Source: Halalkalibacter okhensis (GTDB taxonomy: Bacteria; Bacillota; Bacilli; Bacillales; Bacillaceae_D). Taken from it: 48,626 nucleotides of DNA. The translations under genes were made by a program, and so were the position numbers. Every line of letters starts with the position of its first letter. Positions within the stretch are counted from its first letter, which is position 1. The notes under the pieces are model-generated. The model did no database searches, was not told where the DNA came from, and saw only the letters and a list, made by a program, of their open reading frames with translations. The DNA lies in the NCBI RefSeq assembly GCF_000787375.1, contig NZ_JRJU01000028.1:1-48626 (forward strand). The letters run 5' to 3'. Of this stretch, positions 41,119-48,626 are shown in pieces.

Positions 41119-42309
41119 GTGGCATCACTTAGTGGAAATTTACTCTACATTGCCTTTTTCCTCTATCTTGGTGCGACCATTGCTTTTACTGTTTCTATAA
41201 CAGGAAAGAAATGGCGCAACAAACAAGGGGAAATGAGTGGAAATCGATGGGGAACATTTGGTTTTATCTTCTCCATTTTAGGGTCGTTGTTTTCAATAGG
41301 ATATTTTATTATTCGTTGGGTTCATGCAGGGCATGCTCCAGTAAGTAATATGTTTGAATATATGACGTTTCTTGGAATAGCTATTGGTTTTGCTTTTGTG
41401 ATTATCTATGCTATTTATCGGTCAAATTATTTAGGGTTATTTACAATGCCTCTTGTCATGTTAGTCATTGCATATGCTTCTATGTTTCCAGGAGAGGTCG
41501 CTCCATTAATACCGGCATTGCAAAGCCATTGGTTAACCATTCATGTCATAACCGTTGCATTAGGACAAGGAATTTTGACAATTGGGATGGCAGCTGGATT
41601 GATTTACTTAATTCGTACATTGGATTTTACTAAATCGAACATACAAACACGTTCACTAGAATTTGTCATGTATTGCCTTCTTTCATTAGCAGGCTTTATC
41701 TTAATAGGTTCGATTTTTAATGGATTAAACTACGAAGCGAATTTCGCATATATTAATGAAAATGATGCCGAAGCAGAAATGACCTATACGCTTCCTGCTC
41801 TTGTAGGTCCTCATGAGGGTGAGTTGTTAACACAAGGGGTCATGACACCATTTTTTAATGTTCCGGCAGTAATTGTTGCTAATGATTTAAATACAGTTCT
41901 TTGGTCTTTGCTTACAGGACTAATCCTTTATTTATTGTTGCGTCTAGTATTGCGAAAGAGAATCGGAGCTGCCATACAACCGCTTCTTAAAGGGGTTAGT
42001 CCCCAAGCGGTTGATGAAGTAAGTTACCGTGCCATCGCAATAGGCTTTCCGGTATTTACACTTGGTGGTTTAATATTCGCAATGATTTGGGCGCAAATTG
42101 CTTGGACACGTTTTTGGGGTTGGGATCCAAAAGAAGTGTGGGCATTAATTACATTTCTTTATTATGCAGCTTATTTGCATTTGCGATTATCAAAAGGTTG
42201 GCATGGAGAGAAATCAGCTTGGTTGTGCGTAGGTGGATTTGCCATCATTATGTTCAATCTTGTCTTTGTAAACTTAGTTATTGCAGGTTTACATTCATAT
42301 GCCATGTAA
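41119..42309 (+). CDS. resC: Cytochrome c biogenesis protein ResC (CcsA)
   Basis: Haem-handling membrane protein of 396 residues, partner of ResB. The tryptophan-rich haem-binding WWD motif reads FWGWDPKEVWALI near residue 335. Many hydrophobic helices are present (LLYIAFFLYLGATIAFTV, WGTFGFIFSILGSLFSIGYF, LGIAIGFAFVIIYAI). The GTG start at 41119 is chosen because GAGGAGG lies just before it; the frame is open further upstream. It is followed by a hairpin that resembles the tail of the two structured repeats. Confidence 0.93.
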   Translation: MASLSGNLLYIAFFLYLGATIAFTVSITGKKWRNKQGEMSGNRWGTFGFIFSILGSLFSIGYFIIRWVHAGHAPVSNMFEYMTFLGIAIGFAFVIIYAIYRSNYLGLFTMPLVMLVIAYASMFPGEVAPLIPALQSHWLTIHVITVALGQGILTIGMAAGLIYLIRTLDFTKSNIQTRSLEFVMYCLLSLAGFILIGSIFNGLNYEANFAYINENDAEAEMTYTLPALVGPHEGELLTQGVMTPFFNVPAVIVANDLNTVLWSLLTGLILYLLLRLVLRKRIGAAIQPLLKGVSPQAVDEVSYRAIAIGFPVFTLGGLIFAMIWAQIAWTRFWGWDPKEVWALITFLYYAAYLHLRLSKGWHGEKSAWLCVGGFAIIMFNLVFVNLVIAGLHSYAM

Positions 42310-42330
42310 GAAGCTCGAAGAAATCATTAA

Positions 42331-42374
42331 GAGGCCTACTGAAAAAGGAGAAACTACCTTTTTTAGTAGGCTTC
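42331..42374 (+). terminator. Hairpin terminator after resC
   Basis: GCCTACTGAAAAAGG (42334-42348) and CCTTTTTTAGTAGGC (42357-42371) form a 15-bp stem with one G-T pair and an 8-base loop. The T tail is short. The sequence is close to the terminal hairpins of the repeats at 7768 and 9523. Confidence 0.7.
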
Positions 42375-42474
42375 TCCTCTAATAGATGGAGGACTTAATG
42401 AGGATTTTCTTCCATTTTGTGATTTTGTGGTAAAATGAAATACATATAATAAGGTCGTTTGAGGAGGCAGTATA

Positions 42475-43188
42475 ATGGAAAAAGAAGCACGTATTTTAGT
42501 AGTGGATGATGAAGATCGAATTCGCAGATTATTAAAAATGTACTTAGAGCGTGAAAATTATGAAGTAGAAGAAGCAGAGAATGGCGAACAGGCATTAGAA
42601 ATGGCTCTTGATGTGGAGTATGACTTAATACTACTTGATATTATGATGCCAGGTATGGATGGCATTGAAGTATGCCAGGAGCTTAGAAAGACAAAAGCTA
42701 CTCCTGTGATGATGTTGACCGCAAAAGGGGAAGAGGCTAATCGCGTTCAAGGTTTTGAAGTAGGTACGGATGACTACATCGTGAAGCCATTTAGCCCACG
42801 TGAAGTGATATTACGAGTAAAAGCTTTATTAAGACGCTCGTCTTCGACAAAGTTCTTGCAAACGGACACACAAACTAAAGATGTCCTTGTGTTTCAACAT
42901 TTGATGATTGATAACGACGCTCATCGGGTAACTGTGTCTGATGAAGAAATTAGTTTAACTCCAAAAGAATATGAATTGCTTCATTATTTGGCTCAATCCC
43001 CAGATAAAGTGTTCTCAAGGGAGCAATTGTTAAAGGATGTCTGGAATTATGATTTCTTTGGTGACTTACGGACGGTTGATACACATATTAAACGGTTACG
43101 TGAAAAACTAAACAAAATATCACCTGAAGCTGCCTCTATGATTTCCACTGTTTGGGGGATCGGTTATAAATTTGAGGCTGTGAAATAA
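42475..43188 (+). CDS. resD: Response regulator ResD
   Basis: OmpR-type regulator that, with ResE, controls aerobic and anaerobic respiration genes, including cytochrome c maturation and nitrate/nitrite respiration. 237 residues: a receiver domain (VVDDEDRIRRLLKMYLERE, phospho-acceptor D55 in LILLDIMMPGMDG, K in DYIVKPFSPRE) and a C-terminal winged helix (VSLTPKEYELLHYLAQS-like ISLTPKEYELLHYLAQSPD, RTVDTHIKRLREKL). ATG 42475 has GAGGAGG upstream. resE starts two bases after its stop. Confidence 0.96.
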   Translation: MEKEARILVVDDEDRIRRLLKMYLERENYEVEEAENGEQALEMALDVEYDLILLDIMMPGMDGIEVCQELRKTKATPVMMLTAKGEEANRVQGFEVGTDDYIVKPFSPREVILRVKALLRRSSSTKFLQTDTQTKDVLVFQHLMIDNDAHRVTVSDEEISLTPKEYELLHYLAQSPDKVFSREQLLKDVWNYDFFGDLRTVDTHIKRLREKLNKISPEAASMISTVWGIGYKFEAVK

Positions 43189-43190
43189 GA

Positions 43191-44969
43191 ATGTTTTGGC
43201 GAAGTGTAGTAGGAAAGCTTTGGTTTACTATATTAGCTTTAGTATCAGTAGTCCTAAGTATTTTAATGGTGTTAATGCTACAATCATTTGAAAGGTTTCA
43301 TGTAAATGAAGCAGAGTCTCAACTCTTGAATCATGCAACAATGATTGCTTCTATGTATGAAGGCTATGAAAATGAAAGGGACGCTCTTTATACGATTGAT
43401 CAATACGGACGGGCTTTTGATACACACATTATTATCCTTGTAGAAGGTGAAAAAACGTGGAGTACAGATGAAGCGGAAGCTCATCAAGTGGCGTTAGATA
43501 CTTTTTTTACAGATGAGACATTATCCCAAGTGTTTTCAGGGGAACAAGTTGTGATGACAGAAGGAGACTTTCTCTTTATTGGAGATGGAGAAGAAGTTCA
43601 TTCAGAAATTATGATCGTCGGCGTTCCACTTTCTTCTGAACGTTTTGATGACGGGGCAGTCTTTTTATATCAATCATTGTCTGCTATTGAAGAAGCTTCT
43701 AATGAAACAAGACAAATTATTTATTTCTCCGCAGGTATAGCCCTTGTGTTAACAACGATATTTGCCTTTTTCTTGTCGACAAGAATTAATGCGCCATTAC
43801 GTAAAATGAGGGAAGTCGCATTAGAAGTGGCACAAGGGAAATTTGATACAAAAATACCGATCCTTACCCATGATGAAATTGGTCATCTCGCGATTGCTTT
43901 CAATCGAATGGGACGTGAGTTAAATAATAATATTAATGCTTTAAATCAAGAAAAAGAACAGCTTTCTCGTATTCTAGGAAGTATGGCTGATGGTGTTATT
44001 ACATTAAATAAAAAAGGACGAGTTGTTTTAACTAATCCACCGGCAGATCGCTTTATTCAATCATGGTACTATGAAAAGGGCATGAAGCAAGAGATCGATG
44101 AGCCCTTACCAGCTACTTTACAAACTTTGTTTGAAAAAGTGGTCCTTCTTGAAAAAGAGCAAGTGACAGAAGTAGAAATGCAAGGAAGAAGCTGGACCGT
44201 TTTAATGACTCCATTATATGACCGAAAGGAAATTCGTGGAGCTGTTGCTGTCTTTCGAGATATGACGGAAGAGCGTAGGCATGATAAACTTCGTAAGGAC
44301 TTTATTGCTAATGTTTCACATGAGCTGCGAACACCAATTTCAATGTTGCAAGGTTATAGTGAAGCTATTATTGATGATATTGCAGGTTCGGACGAAGAGA
44401 AAAAAGAAATAGCGAAAATTATTTATGATGAATCGCTTCGGATGGGTAGATTAGTGAATGAGTTACTCGACATTGCTAGAATGGAGGCTGGGCATGTTGA
44501 GTTGAATGTGGAGGAGTTGGATGTTCGCTCCTTTGCAGAACGAGTGATTCGGAAGTTCCACGGGTTAGCAAGAGAGCAAGGAATTGAAGTCTCTTTAGAC
44601 ATGGCTGATGTAACAACAATTATATGTGACCCTGATCGTATCGAACAGGTGCTAACAAATTTGCTGCATAATGCGATTCGTCACAGTGAGAATGGTCAAG
44701 TGAAACTTGTGATACGTGGTTATGATGAAGGATGCAAATTTGATGTTGTTGATACAGGAACAGGCATCCCAGAAGCGGATCTTCCTTATGTTTTTGAACG
44801 CTTTTACAAGGCGGATAAGGCTAGAACTAGAGGGCGTGGAGGCACAGGTCTCGGACTTGCCATCGCGAAAAATATCATAGATGCGCATGAAGGACATATT
44901 TCTGTTCATAGTAAAATGAATGAAGGAACGACATTTTCTTTCTTCATTCCTAGAAATATTCAACTTTAA
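43191..44969 (+). CDS. resE: Sensor histidine kinase ResE
   Basis: Membrane sensor kinase for ResD, 592 residues. An N-terminal helix (about 8-28), an extracytoplasmic domain of about 140 residues, a second helix (IIYFSAGIALVLTTIFAFFL) and a HAMP linker (MREVALEVAQGKFDTKIPIL) come first. A PAS-like domain (ILGSMADGVITLNKKGRVVL), a HisKA domain with the phospho-histidine in NVSHELRTPISMLQGY, and a HATPase with NLLHNAIRH and GTGLGLAIAKNI follow. ATG 43191 overlaps the resD region closely with no separate promoter; resD and resE are one operon. Confidence 0.95.
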   Translation: MFWRSVVGKLWFTILALVSVVLSILMVLMLQSFERFHVNEAESQLLNHATMIASMYEGYENERDALYTIDQYGRAFDTHIIILVEGEKTWSTDEAEAHQVALDTFFTDETLSQVFSGEQVVMTEGDFLFIGDGEEVHSEIMIVGVPLSSERFDDGAVFLYQSLSAIEEASNETRQIIYFSAGIALVLTTIFAFFLSTRINAPLRKMREVALEVAQGKFDTKIPILTHDEIGHLAIAFNRMGRELNNNINALNQEKEQLSRILGSMADGVITLNKKGRVVLTNPPADRFIQSWYYEKGMKQEIDEPLPATLQTLFEKVVLLEKEQVTEVEMQGRSWTVLMTPLYDRKEIRGAVAVFRDMTEERRHDKLRKDFIANVSHELRTPISMLQGYSEAIIDDIAGSDEEKKEIAKIIYDESLRMGRLVNELLDIARMEAGHVELNVEELDVRSFAERVIRKFHGLAREQGIEVSLDMADVTTIICDPDRIEQVLTNLLHNAIRHSENGQVKLVIRGYDEGCKFDVVDTGTGIPEADLPYVFERFYKADKARTRGRGGTGLGLAIAKNIIDAHEGHISVHSKMNEGTTFSFFIPRNIQL

Positions 44970-44976
44970 TGTTAAG

Positions 44977-45010
44977 AAAAGGTGTTCCTTGTTAAGCAGG
45001 AACACCTTTT
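44977..45010. terminator. Bidirectional terminator after resE
   Basis: AAAAGGTGTTCCT and AGGAACACCTTTT form a 13-bp perfect stem with an 8-base loop, flanked by A and T runs, between resE and the convergent small gene. Confidence 0.85.
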
Positions 45011-45017
45011 CTATTTA

Positions 45018-45191
45018 TTACGAAGATAGCTTATCGTATGCAGTAAGCCATCGCTCTTTTGTTTTCGCGTCAGTAAATGAGAGATAATGGAATAAGGTCA
45101 TTAAGCTGTTGCGATCCATATTTTTAATCATGGTAAGAATGACTTTCTCATCTTTTGTTTTAGTTAAAAAGGTGATCAGTTCATATCTCAT
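45018..45191 (-). CDS. 57-residue protein coupled to metE, unknown function
   Basis: A short frame from ATG 45191 to TAA 45018 encoding a charged helical protein (MRYELITFLTKTKDEKVILT ... KERWLTAYDKLSS). An AAGGAG site (45198-45203) lies six bases before the ATG and overlaps the metE stop codon (45202-45204), so translation is probably coupled to metE. Codon use matches the neighbours. I do not recognise a family. No cysteine or signal peptide. It ends at the terminator shared with resE, which supports a transcript of metE plus this gene. Confidence 0.7.
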   Translation of the reverse strand: MRYELITFLTKTKDEKVILTMIKNMDRNSLMTLFHYLSFTDAKTKERWLTAYDKLSS

Positions 45192-45201
45192 TTGCAACTC
45201 C

Positions 45202-47473
45202 TTATCGAATCAATTCTTTAGTTAGCTGGTTTCGCACCGTTTTGGCCGCCTTCACCATAATCTCTAAAGCGGCAACCGTTTCGTGTTCGCCACGTGTTTT
45301 TAATCCGCAATCTGGATTTACCCAAAACAATTCTGCTGGTAAAACAGACAGTGCACGCTCAATGACTGATGTCATTTCCTCTACGGCTGGTACACGAGGG
45401 CTGTGAATATCATATACACCTAAGCCAATCCCTTTATCATATACGGTCGATTCAAATGCAGAGATGATTTCTGCGTGGCTTCTAGACGTCTCAATGGAGA
45501 TGACATCTGCATCAAGCGCTTTGATCGCTTCAATAATTTGATTAAAATCGCTGTAACACATATGTGTATGAATTTGAGTCGTTACTGCCACGTCTGACGT
45601 GCTCATTCGGAATGCTTCAACTGCCCAATGTAGATAGGTTTCATGCTTTTCTTTCTTCAATGGCAGACCTTCTCTTAAAGCAGGTTCGTCTACTTGAATC
45701 ATGGTAATTCCTGCATGCTCTAGGGATTGGACTTCTTTTAGTAAGGCTTCAGCAATTTGATAAGCGACTTCTTGGTGTGGTATGTCATTGCGAACAAAAG
45801 ACCAATTTAGAATCGTTACCGGCCCTGTTAACATCCCTTTAACTGGCCGGTCTGTAAGTGACTGAGCATAAAGCGTTTCTTTAAGCGTCATAGGGTGATC
45901 GAGTGAAACGTTACCGAAAATGATGGGGGGCTTGACGCACCTTGAGCCATAGGATTGGACCCAACCATTATTAGAAAAGGCAAATCCATTTAACTTCTCA
46001 CCAAAAAATTCAACCATATCATTGCGTTCAAATTCGCCATGTACTAGTACATCAATGTCTAATTTTTCTTGGATTCGAATCCATTTTTCAATCATAGACT
46101 TGATGTTAGTCTCGTATGTATCATTTGATATTTCGCCTTTTCTCCAACTAAAGCGCGCTCTTCTAACCTCCTTTGTTTGTGGAAAACTACCAATCGTTGT
46201 TGTTGGCAGAAGTGGTAAGTCCCATTTTTGATTTTGTACTCGATATCTTTCGCTAAACGTCTGCGTTCGTTTCGTAGGAAGAGAAGGGGTTTCTTTCTTA
46301 TCACGCCAGTTTGATTGATTTAGTTTTTCAAACGTCTCTTGGTGATGAGTTAATAACGATGTTTGAGATGGGTCATTAGCTACATCTCGAAGTAGACGCA
46401 ACTCCTCAAGCTTTTCGTCTCCAAAAGCTAACGCATCTTTTACAATAGGGTCTAGGTGTGTTTCTTGGGCTAAACTAACCGGAACATGTAGCAAGCTAGA
46501 TGATGGTTGTAAAAGTTGATTTTGTAACGGTATATGTTTGCTGAGCCTACTTATAAGTTGATGACTTTCTCTAAGGTTGCTTCTCCATATATTTCTACCG
46601 TCAATAATTCCTACCCCTAGAATTTTATCTTTTGGAAAGCCATATTGCTCAATTGCTTCAATGTTGTCTTCTAAGCCATAGACAAAATCGAGTCCAATGC
46701 CTTTAACGGGAATTCCTACTAATTTTTCATAGTGAGAAACAGACTCAAAGTATGTTTGCAAAATAATATGAACGGATGTATTTGATGAAATTTCTTCGTA
46801 AAGGCGTGAGAATACCTCCATTTCTTCATTTGTCATATCCATTACAAGATATGGTTCATCAACTTGTACGAATTCGGCACCAGCATCAGCTAATTCAGAT
46901 AATAACTGTATATAGAGTGGGACAAAGCTGCTTAAGACACGAGCAAAGTCATCTTCTTTATAGCCTTTTGAGAGCTTTAAGAATGTAAATGGCCCAAGAA
47001 TAACTGGTTTTCCAATTATATTTAATTCATTTTTTTGCTTCTAAGAAGGCCTTAAGAGGTTTGTTTTCAACTAATACTGGTTCTTTTTCTTCGAATTCTG
47101 GAACGATGTAATGATAATTTGTATCAAACCATTTTGTCATCTCGCAAGCATGAGCTTCTTGGTTGCCACGGGCCATGGCAAAGTAAGTTGACAATGAAAT
47201 GGGACCAGCTTGATGTTCAAATCGTTTTGGTACGAGTCCAAACATAGAAGCTGTATCAAGGACGTGATCATAATAAGTGAAATCACCAACAGGAATGAGG
47301 TCAACCCCTTTTTCTTGTTGCTTCTTAAGATGGTTCAATCGGTATTTTTTCATCTGTGTTAAAAAAGTATCCTCATTGATGGATGAAGCCCAAAATGCTT
47401 CTAATGTTTTCTTCCATTCGCGATTTTCTCCAATGCGTGGATAACCCAAGTTACTACTTTTTATTGATTTCAT
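45202..47473 (-). pseudogene. metE: Cobalamin-independent methionine synthase MetE, frameshifted
   Basis: Transfers a methyl group from 5-methyltetrahydropteroyl-triglutamate to homocysteine without vitamin B12. The frame from ATG 47473 (AGGAGG upstream; start [20 protein letters not shown]) stops at 47027. The rest is open in another frame to 45202. The break is at the T7 run 47030-47036; six T would give [18 protein letters not shown] and a continuous 756-residue protein, the family length. The C-terminal catalytic half holds TTIGSFPQTKEVRRAR, QVDEPALREGLPL, the zinc ligands of HTHMCYSDF and the cysteine of VNPDCGLKTR. Regulated by a cobalamin riboswitch upstream. Confidence 0.9.
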
Positions 47474-47508
47474 AAAATAAACCTCCTAAATATTGTTAGA
47501 GTAAGACG

Positions 47509-47551
47509 AAAAAATGGATATCATTACCGAAAAAAGGGTAACGATATCCAT
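47509..47551 (-). terminator. Terminator of the metE cobalamin riboswitch
   Basis: On the - strand ATGGATATCGTTACC and GGTAATGATATCCAT form a 15-bp stem with one G-T pair, followed by a run of T. It lies between the aptamer and the metE ribosome-binding site and is the likely off-state of the switch. Confidence 0.85.
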
Positions 47552-47611
47552 AGAAAATCAATGATATATTGTTAACACCTCCCTATCTCCCGTAGGTAAA
47601 GCAGTGTTGTT

Positions 47612-47773
47612 AAAATAGGCAGGTCTCCTGGCTCTAGAATCAACGTCATCATGGTCTTCCCAGCTTAGCCAGTGACACTTTCATGATAACTCCTCTAATA
47701 CAGTGGCGGGACCGCTCCGGATTTACACCGGATTCCCTTTTAAACTTTGAATCAAATTCAAAGTACCTATTTT
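47612..47773 (-). ncRNA. Cobalamin riboswitch upstream of metE
   Basis: Read on the - strand, the conserved blocks appear in order: GGGAATCCGGTGTAAATCC, GGAGCGGTCCCGCCACTGTA (B12 box region) and GAGCCAGGAGACCTGCCT. The ends AAAATAGG and CCTATTTT pair as P1. Adenosylcobalamin or methylcobalamin binding should stop metE transcription at the terminator at 47509-47551 when B12 is plentiful. Confidence 0.95.
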
Positions 47774-48016
47774 CAACATATGAAATTGTTTTAAACTTTA
47801 GCTTAATAGGGAGCTTATTGTCAACAGTTTTTTTAATTTTCATATGATAAAAAATTCTATTGCAATCATGTGAAATTGAAAGAACAAATCATGTATACTA
47901 GTAAGAACGAATGCTGTCTATTGTTGTTTTTAAAGCATACATATTTCTTAACAAAGCGGTTTCATAAATGGGTTTAAATATACTGGGATAACAAATACAC
48001 TAAAGGAGGAATTTAG

Positions 48017-48604
48017 ATGAAACTATATACTCGAACTGGGGATGAAGGCAAAACAAGTGTAATAGGAGGAAGGCTTTATAAAGATGATACACGGGTTATT
48101 GCATATGGAACAACAGACGAATTGAATTCATTTATCGGTCAGGCGGTGGCGCAATTAAATGAAAATCAATTTTCTGATATAAAAATGGAATTGATAAAAA
48201 TTCAGCATGAACTGTTTGATTGTGGTGGAGATTTAGCAATGATCAAATCAACAAAAGATTACCCTTACAAAGCTAAACAAGAAATGATTGATTTCTTAGA
48301 AGAACGAATTGATGTCTATATTGAAGAAGCTCCAAAATTAGAACGGTTTATCTTACCTGGTGGAGCAGAAGCAGCCGCTACACTTCATGTGTGCCGTACG
48401 GTGACAAGGAGAGCGGAGCGATATGTAGCAAGACTCCAGCGTAATGAGGAAGTGAATCCAATTGTTCTAAAGTATTTAAATCGCTTATCTGATTATTTCT
48501 TTGCGATTGCCCGAGTAGTGAATGCTAGGCTAGGGGTAGGGGATGTAGAATATGAACGGAGTGCGATTGTGTTTAAGGGAGGCAATCGCAAGAAAGAACA
48601 ATAA
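48017..48604 (+). CDS. PduO-type cob(I)alamin adenosyltransferase
   Basis: Adds the adenosyl group of ATP to cob(I)alamin, forming adenosylcobalamin. 195 residues, with the ATP-binding N-terminus MKLYTRTGDEGKTSVIGG, FILPGGAEAAATLHVCRTV, the arginine-rich helix VTRRAERYVARL and NRLSDYFFAIARVVN. This is the PduO/YvqK family. ATG 48017 has AAAGGAGG upstream. TATACT near 47896 may be the -10 box; the -35 region is poor. The gene is divergent from the cobalamin riboswitch-controlled metE, both concerned with B12 status. Confidence 0.93.
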   Translation: MKLYTRTGDEGKTSVIGGRLYKDDTRVIAYGTTDELNSFIGQAVAQLNENQFSDIKMELIKIQHELFDCGGDLAMIKSTKDYPYKAKQEMIDFLEERIDVYIEEAPKLERFILPGGAEAAATLHVCRTVTRRAERYVARLQRNEEVNPIVLKYLNRLSDYFFAIARVVNARLGVGDVEYERSAIVFKGGNRKKEQ

Positions 48605-48626
48605 CTAGAAGAAGGCACTGTAAAAG

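Noticed and set aside
47649-47843. A 64-codon frame on the - strand
   Set aside because: It lies across the cobalamin riboswitch aptamer, whose conserved blocks explain the sequence.
1-48626. CRISPR array, prophage or insertion sequence
   Set aside because: No regularly spaced repeats, phage structural genes or transposase motifs were found on either strand.

Overview
The window is a piece of a low-GC Firmicutes chromosome, almost certainly an endospore-forming Bacillaceae. Protein families, AT-rich codon use and gene order support this: riboflavin operon, ribT, DUF309 gene, scpA-scpB, dacB-spmA-spmB, rluB, resA-resB-resC-resD-resE is the classical Bacillus order. An alkaliphilic relative is possible but not shown by the sequence.

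Layout. 1-376: tRNA-Lys(UUU), tRNA-Leu(UAG) and their terminator; bases 1-138 show no convincing gene. 572-5012: a catabolic-looking set on the + strand (AEC-type permease, M20 aminoacylase-like amidohydrolase, P1/DmpA-type Ntn-hydrolase, fumarylacetoacetate-hydrolase-family enzyme). 5103-6556: lipoprotein metallo-beta-lactamase/HhH protein coupled to a DUF3006 protein, on the - strand. 6707-16584: housekeeping and stress genes (threonine aldolase, PRC-barrel protein behind a good sigma-B promoter, SIMPL protein, ArAE-type membrane protein, SMI1/KNR4 protein, ribokinase, SWIM-SNF2 helicase), with two copies of a structured intergenic repeat at 7768 and 9523. 16861-22563: FMN riboswitch, ribD, ribE, ribBA, ribH, then ppaC, then ribT. 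22591-25646: DUF309, scpA, scpB, sodF. 25711-33784: a sporulation island holding an alkaline-phosphatase-like lipoprotein, DUF421/YetF proteins and a complete spoVA2-type operon (DUF1657, DUF1657, YhcN-like lipoprotein, SpoVAC, SpoVAD, SpoVAEb, DUF1657, YetF-DUF1657 fusion). 33996-36264: dacB-spmA-spmB (spore cortex and dehydration). 36508-38793: succinate-semialdehyde-type dehydrogenase and rluB. 38870-44969: resABC (cytochrome c maturation) and resDE (redox two-component system). 45018-48604: a 57-codon gene and metE behind a cobalamin riboswitch with terminator on the - strand, then a PduO-type cobalamin adenosyltransferase on the + strand.

Functional themes. Two metabolite riboswitches control the vitamin and methionine genes. 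The spoVA2-type operon, dacB and spmAB together concern dipicolinic acid uptake, cortex structure and spore heat resistance. Four genes (AEC permease, SNF2 helicase, spoVAC, metE) are each broken by one base at a mononucleotide run of 6-8, and each becomes full length if that run is changed by one base. Sequencing or assembly error is the simplest explanation; slippage-prone (phase-variable) tracts are the alternative.

The least explained signals are the two-copy structured repeat with compensatory base changes, hairpins that overlap Shine-Dalgarno sequences of sodF, scpA and a DUF421 gene, and a terminator-like hairpin inside resB-resC. No CRISPR array, transposase or prophage gene was seen.
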